DNA of 64,000 nt from an uncultured Erythrobacter sp. (GTDB taxonomy: Bacteria > Pseudomonadota > Alphaproteobacteria > Sphingomonadales > Sphingomonadaceae). Made by a program: the position numbers and the translations under genes. The stretch covers positions 59,932-123,931 of the forward strand of contig CALBWA010000002.1 of assembly GCA_937969505.1 (NCBI GenBank), given 5' to 3'. Shown in pieces: positions 16,838-24,837 of the stretch (positions within the stretch are counted from its first letter, which is position 1; each line of letters starts with the position of its first letter). The notes under the pieces are model-generated. The model saw only the letters and a list, made by a program, of their open reading frames with translations. It ran no database searches and had not been told where the DNA came from.

Positions 16838-18895
16838 TCAGCCCTCCTTTTCCAGATTGATCAGGATATTGCCGACCTTGTCGACTTCGGCGACGCAGCC
16901 ATTCTCGACCAGAGTGGTGGAATCCATTTCGGTGATGATGGCAGGTCCGGGAATAATATCCCCCTGGCGCAGTCTCGCCCGGTCGTAGATGACCGCATCG
17001 CGTTCGGCACCATCCATCCACAGCTTGTGATCGCTGATCTTGGCAGCAGATGGATCACCATCGCCCTTCTCCAGCTCTGCCGCCGGAAGCGCAGGAGCCT
17101 GTCCTAGAGCAACCGCCCGCAGATTCACGATTTCATGCGGAGTATCCATATTGAAGGTAAACAATCGCCGGTGCTCTTCATCAAAGCGGGCAAGGATACC
17201 CTCGATCCCGTCCTTGTTCAGAATGTCATTGTCGATGGTCAGCGGCACTTCGAAAGCCTGGCCAGCATAGCGGATATCGACTTCGAATTCGCTGGTAATG
17301 TCAGCCTCGGGGACACCATCGGAAATCAGTTCCGAACGGGTTTGCTGCTTCATTTCGTCGAGCAGGGCGGTAAGATCAGACACGCTGGTTTCGCGCGCCA
17401 GCTTGCTGAAACTGCGGGCCGTTTCTGTCCGCATCCGCGTGGTTGCATCGCCCAATGCACACAGCACGCCTGGCGAAACCGGCGAAACCGCCGGCCAGCT
17501 GTCCATCAGTTTTGCCACGGCGTTCACATGCAGCGGGCCAGCACCGCCAAAGCCCATCACCGCAAACTCTCGCGGGTCATAGCCCTGCTGGACCGAAATC
17601 ATCCGCAGCGCGCCAAACATGTTTTCATTGACGATATCGATGATACCGCGCGCAGCTTCCATCAGGCCAATCCCCAGAGCGTCGGCGATGGTCTGCACCG
17701 CCTTTTTGGCGCCCTCTCGGTCAAGCTTGAAGGATCCGCCAAGCAAATCCTCCGGCAGATAGCCAAGCACCACATTGGCATCGGTCACGGTCGGCAACTC
17801 GCCGCCCTTGTTATAAGCAACAGGCCCCGGCACCGCGCCAGCGCTTTCCGGGCCAACCCGCAGCGCTTTGGTCAATTCAGGCACATGAGCAATCGAACCA
17901 CCGCCTGCGCCCACTGTCTTCACGTCCAGTGCCGAGGCACGGACGGACAAGTGACCAACTTCGGTAGTGCGTTGTCGGCGTGGTTCCAACCCTTCGATCA
18001 GGGCCACATCGGTCGAGGTCCCGCCGACATCCAGCGTCAGGATGTTCTTGATTCCGGCATTCTTGCCGACCCACAAAGCCCCGGTGACACCGCCAGCAGG
18101 GCCGGACATCAGAATGTTGACCGGATGCTCTTCAGCCTTCTGACTACTCATCAGTCCGCCATCAGACCGCAGCAGCGACAGGCGACCTTTCAACCCTTCA
18201 TCCTCCAGCCGATCACGCAAATTGGAGATGTATTTGCTCACCACAGGGCGCACCGCAGCATTGGCCACGGTTGACAAAGTGCGCTCATATTCCTGCATTT
18301 CTGGCAGCACTTCATGGCTGAGCGACACGGGGATGCCGGGCAATTCCTCCGCTGCAATCTCGCCGATGCGCACTTCATGCGACCCATCGACATAGGCATT
18401 GATCAGGCTGACCGTCAGCGCTTCAATATCCTGCGATTTGAGCTTGCGCAGCGCTGTTCGCACGGCCTCTTCATCAAGCGGGCGAACCTCTGCCCCATCG
18501 GCACCGATCCTGCCGGGCACTTCCAGCGTGTCCTCAAGCGCAGCCAGAGGTTGAGGCTTGGGCCAGACAATCCATGCCGCAAGACCGCCGGGCACGAAGC
18601 TGCGGGCAATCTGCATGATGTCCCTGTAACCTTCGGTCACGATCAGCCCGACCTTGGCACCCTTGCCTTCCAACACTGCATTGGTTGCAACGGTCGTTCC
18701 GTGGAGGAAGAATTCGATCTGCGAAGCGGACACGCCAGCCTGCGCCGTGATCGCCTCGACCCCGTTCAGGATACCTTCCGAACTGTCATGCGGGGTGGAT
18801 GGCGTCTTGTGCCGCCAGAATGACCCATCGTCATCATTAAACAAAAGGAGATCGGTAAACGTCCCTCCTACATCAACACCCAGTCGATAACCCAT
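16838..18895 (-). CDS. hyuA: Hydantoinase A (ATP-binding) subunit
   Basis: A 685-residue HyuA protein, the ATP-using subunit that pairs with HyuB. Seen: the N-terminal GVDVGGTFTDLLLF, HGTTVATNAVLEGKGAKVGL, SLSHEVLPEMQEYERTLSTV, the second phosphate-binding motif TLDVGGTSTDVALIEG, GAGGGSIAH, and the domain end GPAIITEMDSTTLV. The start at 18895 is fixed by GAGGAA a few bases upstream and by the fit of MGYRLGVDVGG; the frame is open 132 bases further but those residues are not family-like. An AACTGTATACAGTT palindrome lies 91 bases upstream. HyuA and HyuB have no other partner here, in contrast to three-subunit acetone carboxylases, so a hydantoinase, oxoprolinase or two-subunit carboxylase is likely. 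Confidence 0.93.
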   Translation of the reverse strand: MGYRLGVDVGGTFTDLLLFNDDDGSFWRHKTPSTPHDSSEGILNGVEAITAQAGVSASQIEFFLHGTTVATNAVLEGKGAKVGLIVTEGYRDIMQIARSFVPGGLAAWIVWPKPQPLAALEDTLEVPGRIGADGAEVRPLDEEAVRTALRKLKSQDIEALTVSLINAYVDGSHEVRIGEIAAEELPGIPVSLSHEVLPEMQEYERTLSTVANAAVRPVVSKYISNLRDRLEDEGLKGRLSLLRSDGGLMSSQKAEEHPVNILMSGPAGGVTGALWVGKNAGIKNILTLDVGGTSTDVALIEGLEPRRQRTTEVGHLSVRASALDVKTVGAGGGSIAHVPELTKALRVGPESAGAVPGPVAYNKGGELPTVTDANVVLGYLPEDLLGGSFKLDREGAKKAVQTIADALGIGLMEAARGIIDIVNENMFGALRMISVQQGYDPREFAVMGFGGAGPLHVNAVAKLMDSWPAVSPVSPGVLCALGDATTRMRTETARSFSKLARETSVSDLTALLDEMKQQTRSELISDGVPEADITSEFEVDIRYAGQAFEVPLTIDNDILNKDGIEGILARFDEEHRRLFTFNMDTPHEIVNLRAVALGQAPALPAAELEKGDGDPSAAKISDHKLWMDGAERDAVIYDRARLRQGDIIPGPAIITEMDSTTLVENGCVAEVDKVGNILINLEKEG

Positions 18896-18985
18896 CAGGC
18901 GCAATTCCTCTTTTATAATGCACTTGCGACAATTCGAAACACACGGTCTCCGAACCGAATGCGAACCTATCAGGAAAGACAAGAC

Positions 18986-18999
18986 AACTGTATACAGTT
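18986..18999. promoter_or_regulatory. GntR operator-like palindrome 3
   Basis: A 14-base perfect palindrome AACTGTATACAGTT, 91 bases upstream of the hyuA start. It shares the TGTATACA core with the other three sites but has C/G instead of T/A at the flanking symmetric position. Confidence 0.75.
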
Positions 19000-19225
19000 T
19001 CAAAGAACACTGTTCGCCAGGCGACAAAACTGCAGCCGGCCCGCGACAGGACGAATTCTGTCTGCATGTGGTATAATTGCTACAAAGTCTTAAATATCTA
19101 TAATAACTGTCTTTTCTTCCCGATTTCTCAAATTTTCACAAGCAGTTTCAGGCGATGCCTCTCGACCCTCTTCCATTCCGGTTCGGACAAGAAATTCAGC
19201 AACGCTCACGGCTTGACTTGAGACG

Positions 19226-19237
19226 ATTGTATACAAT
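19226..19237. promoter_or_regulatory. GntR operator-like palindrome 4
   Basis: A 12-base palindrome ATTGTATACAAT, identical to the sites flanking gntR, placed 95 bases upstream of the TonB receptor start. A TTGACT hexamer precedes it at 19213-19218 and may belong to the promoter. Confidence 0.8.
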
Positions 19238-19331
19238 ACGGCAATCTTATCGCAACAGGGATTTGAATAAATTGCATCTGGTCGCAGAGTTTCCCTACCA
19301 GAGATGCAAAGCTAACAGGAGTTTGAGGAAT

Positions 19332-21857
19332 ATGCGTTCGTTGAAAAGTTTACTCTTCGCCACCGCCACGTTCAGCCCGATGCTGATTACACCTGCTCTC
19401 GCGCAGGAAGCAGCCCCTCAAGCCCCTGAAGTGGAGGAAGCGCTCCCTGAAAACGCCATCATCGTAACGGCGCGCCGGCAGAATGAAACACTGGCAGAAG
19501 TACCTGCAACAGTAACAGTTCTGTCCGCCGACACTCTGCAGAAGGCAGGGATCGAGCGCGCCGATGAATTCATCCAGTTGACTCCCGGTGTGACGATTGT
19601 GACCGGTACGGCAGAAGCTGGCGATACCCAGATCAACATTCGCGGTATCAATGGCGCGCGCGATGCGGAAAGCTCGGTCGCACTAGTTGTCGATGGTATT
19701 CTCAAGACCAACACCGCCCAACTGAACCAGGACCAGGGCACATTGCGCCAGGTCGAAATCCTCAAGGGTCCACAGGGCGCCTTGTATGGACGCAACGCCG
19801 CAGCTGGTGCGATTGTCATCCAGACCCTGAAGCCAAGCGATATTGCCGAAGGCGGGCTGCGGGTCAGCGCGGCAGAGGACAACACGTATTCTGCCAATGG
19901 ATATATTTCTACTCCTCTTGGCGATACTGCCGGCCTGGTCGTATCCGGCAGCTATGCCACAACTGACGGCTTCTATCGCAATACGTTCCTCGACGCAGAC
20001 ACCGTCGACGATTCCGAAACCTGGTCTATCGACGCACGGTTTGTCAGTGAATTGAGCGCAGATACGGAACTGGATGTGAAGGCTCGATATGCCGAGGTGA
20101 GCGGGGCATCAGTCAACTTCAATGCTGCTTTTCACCTGCCCAATTTCGCTGCTGCCAACCCGGCTTTCTTCGAAGACGTGAATGATCACCCATTTGGCTT
20201 CCAGTCGAACATCGATCCGCTCAATACGCAGGAAACATTCGAGCTGTCCGCGAAAATCGAACACCGTTTCAGTGATCTCGTCCTGACTGCATGGGGTTTG
20301 TACAGCGATGTCGATCAATTGCTGACCGCTGACGGCACATCAGCGGATTTTGCCCGCTTCACCTTCCCCGGCGCGACCGACGCATCTGTTGCGGCATCCA
20401 ATGCCTGTTTTGCCTCCACGGCGGCACTCACCGGCTTCCCGATCAACCAGCCGGGTAACATTGGTACCGTGCCGACTCCGTTCATTTTTGATCCCGTCAA
20501 TGGTTCAACCTTTGGTCCTTACAGCCCGACGACCTGCGACGGTACGCAGCTGCAAACCCGCAATCAGAGCGACTTCAGTGCAGAAATCCGTCTGGCATCG
20601 GACACAAGTTCGCCCCTGCAATGGCAATTGGGCGCTTACTACCTGCATATCGACCGCGAAACAGGTGTTAGCTTGGGTGCGGATCTGGGCAATGGTGTCA
20701 GCACCACGTTGTTTAACGCCGCCGACTCAGGCAATCCGACAACGCTCCTCTATAACGATGATTTCTCGACTGACGTTTACGCTGCCTTCGGTTCTGTCGA
20801 CTGGGAAGCATCTGATCGGTTCGATGTCAGCCTTGCGCTGCGATATGATATTGAAGACCGTAGCGTGACCAATCTGGTTCCCAATGCAACAGATCCGTTC
20901 ACTGGAACACCGATCAATCCAGGCCAGGGCTTTGGCCCGATCGCCGACCAGTCCGAAACGTTCAAGCAAGTGCAACCCAAGATTTCGCTGCGTTATGCGC
21001 TGACAGATGATATCAATGTGTTTGCAAACTGGGGCATTGGCTTCAAATCGGGCGGTTTCAACAATCAGGGCTCAGCCGCGATTGTTGATCAGTCTTTTAA
21101 TCAGTTCATTGGCGCCGATGTCGAGATTACGGACGTCTATGACAAAGAAACGTCCAGCGCGTTCGAGCTTGGACTGAAGGGCTCGCTGCTTGATAGCAGG
21201 ATTACCTTTGATCTGGCCGGCTATTACACCGAAATCGATGACATGCAGTTCTTCGAATTTTTCGTCGGCGGGTTCGGCCTGCTGCGGGTAGTTTCAAACA
21301 TTGACGAAGTTGAAGTGTATGGTGCCGAATTCAATGTCGCCGCTCAACTGATCGAAGGCTGGGACGTTTTTGGTTCGGTCAATGTCACCGAGAGTGAAAT
21401 CAAGGAAAACTCCTCGCGCCCGGTCACTGTCGGCAATGAATCGCCTTACACGGCCGACTACACGATCAATCTGGGCACACAGCTTGATTTGCCGGTTACC
21501 AATACGATGAATTTCGTTGCCCGCGCAGATTACCGCATCACTGGGCCGACCTGGTTCCACACGGTGCAGAACAACACCAGTCCGACACTGTTCAGCGGCT
21601 TGCTGCCAGGGTCAGCTCTGGCCCTGCCAGCCTTCGTTGGCGATGCGGATTATTCGATCACGCAGCGCGAAACATTCTCCATTCTGGATGTGCGCGCCGG
21701 GGTCGAATTCGACAATCTGTCGGTCACTGCATTTGTCGACAACCTGACCAACGAGACCTATCTGAACGAAGTTATCCCGGCGATCGAGTTTGGCGGATCG
21801 TTCATCTCGCCGGGTGCGTTGCGCAGGTTCGGTGTAGAGGTTGGCTACAGCTTCTAA
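19332..21857 (+). CDS. TonB-dependent outer-membrane receptor of the hydantoinase module
   Basis: An 841-residue TonB-dependent transporter that imports a substrate across the outer membrane. Seen: a signal peptide (MRSLKSLLFATATF to about ALAQ), the TonB box region NAIIVTARRQNETLAEVP, a plug domain (about residues 55-170) with INIRGINGARDAES and GPQGALYGRNAAAGAI, then a 22-strand barrel ending in FGVEVGYSF with the terminal aromatic. The ATG at 19332 follows GAGGA. It is the single rightward gene of the GntR module and carries its own palindrome. It is of the sphingomonad type used for aromatic and other small organic substrates rather than the SusC type; the substrate is unknown. Confidence 0.95.
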   Translation: MRSLKSLLFATATFSPMLITPALAQEAAPQAPEVEEALPENAIIVTARRQNETLAEVPATVTVLSADTLQKAGIERADEFIQLTPGVTIVTGTAEAGDTQINIRGINGARDAESSVALVVDGILKTNTAQLNQDQGTLRQVEILKGPQGALYGRNAAAGAIVIQTLKPSDIAEGGLRVSAAEDNTYSANGYISTPLGDTAGLVVSGSYATTDGFYRNTFLDADTVDDSETWSIDARFVSELSADTELDVKARYAEVSGASVNFNAAFHLPNFAAANPAFFEDVNDHPFGFQSNIDPLNTQETFELSAKIEHRFSDLVLTAWGLYSDVDQLLTADGTSADFARFTFPGATDASVAASNACFASTAALTGFPINQPGNIGTVPTPFIFDPVNGSTFGPYSPTTCDGTQLQTRNQSDFSAEIRLASDTSSPLQWQLGAYYLHIDRETGVSLGADLGNGVSTTLFNAADSGNPTTLLYNDDFSTDVYAAFGSVDWEASDRFDVSLALRYDIEDRSVTNLVPNATDPFTGTPINPGQGFGPIADQSETFKQVQPKISLRYALTDDINVFANWGIGFKSGGFNNQGSAAIVDQSFNQFIGADVEITDVYDKETSSAFELGLKGSLLDSRITFDLAGYYTEIDDMQFFEFFVGGFGLLRVVSNIDEVEVYGAEFNVAAQLIEGWDVFGSVNVTESEIKENSSRPVTVGNESPYTADYTINLGTQLDLPVTNTMNFVARADYRITGPTWFHTVQNNTSPTLFSGLLPGSALALPAFVGDADYSITQRETFSILDVRAGVEFDNLSVTAFVDNLTNETYLNEVIPAIEFGGSFISPGALRRFGVEVGYSF

Positions 21858-21885
21858 ACGCTCGCTCCCTCGGAGCCGTGAAGTC

Positions 21886-21934
21886 AAAAAGGGGGCAGGT
21901 TCTAGCCGGAGTCCGGTTGGATCTGCCCCTTTTT
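21886..21934. terminator. Bidirectional Rho-independent terminator
   Basis: The stem AAAAAGGGGGCAG (21886-21898) pairs with CTGCCCCTTTTT (21923-21934) with one bulged G; an inner CCGGA/TCCGG stem fills the loop. T-runs flank both sides. It lies between the convergent TonB receptor and acetyltransferase genes and could serve both. Confidence 0.85.
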
Positions 21935-21955
21935 GGTTGGCAATGACTGTGCGGA

Positions 21956-22447
21956 TCAATGCGGCGGAAGAGAGAAGAACATGTCATTGCCCTGCGTGTA
22001 GCTATGGGCAAATCCCAATCGGTCAAGGAGCCTCTGAGACCGTATATTCCCGCATTCTGTATCGGCGATGATTTGCCTCACCCCTGCGATGGTTTTCATC
22101 TGTTCGATAGTCAGAAGGCTCGCCTTATAGGCAATCGATTGGCCCCAGCATTCAGGCGAGATGACATAGGCAAGGTCCGCACGGCCATCATCGTAAACGG
22201 TTGCCTGCGTGTATCCGGCAACCGTCTCATCAACAAAAACCGTCCAATTGTACCAGCTTTCCCCCGATCCGTCTGGCGCACCCTCAAGCAGCCGAATGAT
22301 ACGCTGCTCCAACGCTTCGGCCGATGAAGGTGGCAGGTCATCAAGGAATGTGTAAATCTGAAGATCGCGCAGCACATCGTACAGCGCGCCAGCATGGGAG
22401 GGCGCCTGCGGTTCAATTGTGACGGCCCTATTGCTTGCCATCGCCAT
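21956..22447 (-). CDS. GNAT-family acetyltransferase
   Basis: A 163-residue protein of the GNAT N-acetyltransferase fold. Seen: the N-terminal strand RAVTIEPQAPSHAGALYDVL, the helix YTFLDDLPPSS, YNWTVFVDETVAGYTQATVYDDGRADLAYVI spread over residues 66-96, and the C-terminal ADTECGNIRSQRLLDRLGF typical of GNAT motif B. The acetyl-CoA pyrophosphate loop (CWGQSIAYKA) is not the canonical QxxGxG, so activity is probable but not certain. Two nearby ATG codons (22447 and 22441) both overlap the end of the upstream reductase-like gene, which implies translational coupling. The substrate is not predictable. Confidence 0.8.
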   Translation of the reverse strand: MAMASNRAVTIEPQAPSHAGALYDVLRDLQIYTFLDDLPPSSAEALEQRIIRLLEGAPDGSGESWYNWTVFVDETVAGYTQATVYDDGRADLAYVISPECWGQSIAYKASLLTIEQMKTIAGVRQIIADTECGNIRSQRLLDRLGFAHSYTQGNDMFFSLPPH

Positions 22448-24059
22448 CCAGCGAATTGCAATATTGCCAGATCTGCGAAATCACGACCGAGCCTTCGCCC
22501 ACCGCCGAGGCGACCCGCTTGACCGACCCCGCACGGACATCACCCACAGCATAAATTCCCGGATGCGAAGTGGCGTAAGGTGAATCAGCACCGACTGCAT
22601 CACCGCACAGCACAAATCCTTTGTCATCCAGGTCCGCAAAGCCGGACAGCCATTCGGTATTGGGTGCTGCGCCCACCATTATCAGCAGGACTGGCGTTTC
22701 TATACGTTGCTTTTCACCATGGCGAACGATGCTAACGCGTTCGAGAAAGTCCTCCCCATGCAAATCGGTAGCTTCGGTTTCGTAGTGGATCTTTATCCGG
22801 TCATCTGCCTCCAGCCGGCTGCTGAGATATTGCGACATTGAGGCTGCTAGCGACTTGCCACGAACCAGCAAATGAACACAGCTGGCATGGCGGCTGAGGA
22901 ACATTGCCGCCTGACCAGCGGAGTTGCCACCACCGATGATCGCCACTTCCTTGTCCTTGCAAAAGCGCGCTTCCATGTCCGTCGCAGCGTAGTAGATTCC
23001 GGCCCCTTCGAAATCCTGCAGCCGGTCAAGCGGCAGGCGCTTGTACTGAACCCCTGCCGATACAAGGACAGACTTTGCGCACAAAACACTGTTGCAATCC
23101 AGAGTGATGCAGAAGATTCCATCGTCGCGTTGGGCGATGCTGGTCACCCGACGCGGGACGGCAAAGCGTGTGCCGAATTTGAGGGCCTGGATATGACCGC
23201 GCCATACCAAGTCGGACCCTGAAATGCCCGTGGGAAAACCCATATAGTTTTCGATCCGACTGGATGTGCCTGCCTGCCCGCCAATGGCCACATCGTCGAC
23301 CACCATGGCGCACAACCCCTCTGATCCGGCGTAGACCGCAGCCGCAACACCGGCTGGGCCGCCACCGACAATCAACAGGTCGAACACCTCTTCGCGGGCG
23401 ATTTCCTCATCCATGCCCAGCAATTGCGCGATCTTCAGCGGGGTGGGATCTTCGACCACCTCGTCCTTGCCAAAAATGACCGCAGGTTTGTCGAAATGAA
23501 CTCCGCAAGCTCTGGCTTCGGCATTGGCTTCATCACTGTCCAGTTCTAGCGCTTCGAAGGGAATTTTGTTGCGCGTCGCAAAGGCGACCACCCGTTGAAA
23601 TTCAGGCGTCTGATCGGCTCCGATAATCTTCAGGGAACTGTCATTGTCTTCCAGCTGTCTCCGCCTGCGCGCTGCAAAAACCGAAATGATGATGTCCGAC
23701 ATTTCCGGTATTTTGGCCATCAGGTCGAGCATTGGCTTGCGAGGAGCTTCCAAAGTGCGGGTGTCCTTTGCCGCCCGCATCGGCAAGGTCACACGACCTT
23801 CGCTCAAAAAAGAAATTTCGCCCATAAATTGCGATGGGCCAAGCGAGGCCTCCAACTCGCGCTTGCCGGTGAACGCATCGACCACCTCGATCTCGCCCTC
23901 CAGCACATAGACAAACCGGTCCATCCGGTCGCCCACTTCAATCACATAGTCGCCCGCAGAATAGGCTTTTTCCGTCGCAATCTTGCGAATGGCCGCGACA
24001 TGGCTGTCATGCAAGGGTGTGCGGCGCATCTCCCGCAAGTCGTCAGCCAGAGATTCCAT
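22428..24059 (-). CDS. cNMP-binding / thioredoxin-reductase-like fusion protein
   Basis: A 543-residue three-part protein. Residues about 15-130 are a cyclic-nucleotide-binding fold (YSAGDYVIEVGDRMDRFVYV, FMGEISFLSEGR). Residues about 143-215 resemble a glutaredoxin/thioredoxin fold (KIIGADQTPEFQRVVAFA, KPAVIFGKD) without an active-site CxxC. From about 227 it is a thioredoxin-reductase-like flavoprotein: LIVGGGPAGVAAAVYA, GGQAGTSSRIENYMGF, a second nucleotide site VAIIGGGNSAGQAAMF, and GIYAVGDVRAGSVKRVASAVGEG. In true thioredoxin reductases a redox CxxC lies in the NADPH domain; none is seen here. It is thus a flavin NAD(P)H oxidoreductase of unknown acceptor, possibly nucleotide-regulated. 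Confidence 0.9.
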   Translation of the reverse strand: MESLADDLREMRRTPLHDSHVAAIRKIATEKAYSAGDYVIEVGDRMDRFVYVLEGEIEVVDAFTGKRELEASLGPSQFMGEISFLSEGRVTLPMRAAKDTRTLEAPRKPMLDLMAKIPEMSDIIISVFAARRRRQLEDNDSSLKIIGADQTPEFQRVVAFATRNKIPFEALELDSDEANAEARACGVHFDKPAVIFGKDEVVEDPTPLKIAQLLGMDEEIAREEVFDLLIVGGGPAGVAAAVYAGSEGLCAMVVDDVAIGGQAGTSSRIENYMGFPTGISGSDLVWRGHIQALKFGTRFAVPRRVTSIAQRDDGIFCITLDCNSVLCAKSVLVSAGVQYKRLPLDRLQDFEGAGIYYAATDMEARFCKDKEVAIIGGGNSAGQAAMFLSRHASCVHLLVRGKSLAASMSQYLSSRLEADDRIKIHYETEATDLHGEDFLERVSIVRHGEKQRIETPVLLIMVGAAPNTEWLSGFADLDDKGFVLCGDAVGADSPYATSHPGIYAVGDVRAGSVKRVASAVGEGSVVISQIWQYCNSLDGDGKQ

Positions 24060-24224
24060 GCGTTGTCATTCCTTGCAAAGCGAAGGTGGCAACTATGGTC
24101 AGGTCGTGGGCAAATAACAAGGCACCCGAATTGGTGTAATCCGTCGGTCAGACAGCGCCAAAGGCCATACACAAAAGGCCCGCCATTACTGACGAGCCGT
24201 TTGATCGGTGAAGTGTTTGCCCGC

Positions 24225-24596
24225 TCAGCGTTCGACTTGCGCAACGCGTGTGGTTGTGGCCGCCTTACTCGGGCTCAGTGAGGCCAGAGCCTTGCGCGCC
24301 AGCACGCGAGAGTCCACCCATTCGCCGTCAGCCGTTTCCAGCAATTGCCTATCTTCGGCATACAGAGCAGCCCTGAAAAGAGCGCGGGCGCGTTCGACAT
24401 TGCCTTCGCGGGCATGGGCCGCGCCGAGATTGATCAACAGCGAAGGGTCATTGCTATCCACGCCGTCATTCGATTGCAGTTCATTGATTGCTGCCTGGTT
24501 TTTACCAGCTTCCAGCTCCTCAAATGCGACATCAACACGCTCTGGTGCAGCTGCACCAAACATCATCGCGACCAGGGCAACCGATGCAGTCAACAT
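24225..24596 (-). CDS. Small exported TPR-like protein
   Basis: A 123-residue protein with an N-terminal signal peptide (MLTASVALVAMMFGAAAPERV) and about two tetratricopeptide-like helical pairs: VDVAFEELEAGKNQAAINELQ, and PSLLINLGAAHAREGNVERARALFRAAL. The C-terminus is basic and threonine-rich (KAATTTRVAQVER). It is divergent from a lipoprotein gene and a large TonB receptor gene; the 241-base region between them contains a Pho-box-like element. Similar TPR/lipoprotein/receptor trios occur in other sphingomonads as I recall, so it may work with them in the periplasm, but no function is established. Confidence 0.8.
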   Translation of the reverse strand: MLTASVALVAMMFGAAAPERVDVAFEELEAGKNQAAINELQSNDGVDSNDPSLLINLGAAHAREGNVERARALFRAALYAEDRQLLETADGEWVDSRVLARKALASLSPSKAATTTRVAQVER

Positions 24597-24666
24597 TGTG
24601 TTTCTCCCAATTCTTATGATCGCACTTTACGCACTTCCCCAGACTGACTGCAACAAAACCGTAACA

Positions 24667-24684
24667 TTGTCACAAAAACGTCAT
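24667..24684. promoter_or_regulatory. Pho-box-like element
   Basis: The 18 bases TTGTCACAAAAACGTCAT match the PhoB consensus CTGTCATAWAWCTGTCAY at 14 of 18 positions, with the two half sites spaced by 11 bases. It lies between the divergent TPR and lipoprotein genes. Another CTGTCAT occurs at 24759-24765, near a CCGTCAC at 24739, but at a spacing that does not fit a standard box. Confidence 0.55.
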
Positions 24685-24837
24685 TTGTGCCCAGACCTGA
24701 AGGGACCAGCGAGTTTAGCGGGTTGAGACGCCGCGGAACCGTCACACATGAAAAGAAACTGTCATTGGCTGGCCCTAGGTCCGCAATTGCGAAGTCGATT
24801 CGCGCGGGATCTTTTCCAGTTTCAAGGGGGCCACTCA

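Larger units (their letters stand above)
18896..19331. promoter_or_regulatory. Divergent promoter region hyuA / TonB receptor
   Basis: A 436-base gene-free stretch between the hyuA start and the TonB receptor start. It is visibly richer in A and T than the flanks around 19070-19140 and contains two GTATAC-centred palindromes (18986-18999 and 19226-19237), one for each divergent unit. A TATAAT hexamer occurs at 19072-19077 without a convincing -35 partner. The open frame that crosses the region from 19155 lacks a signal peptide and I treat it as untranslated. Confidence 0.7.

Noticed and set aside
17135..18274. A 379-codon rightward open frame inside hyuA
   Set aside because: It is antisense to a complete family-matching gene, has no ribosome-binding site or recognisable domain, and arises from the third-codon GC bias of hyuA.
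19155..19331. The longer start of the TonB receptor
   Set aside because: The extension has no signal peptide, while MRSLKSLLFA at 19332 has one and a GAGGA before it. The extension also contains the palindrome at 19226.
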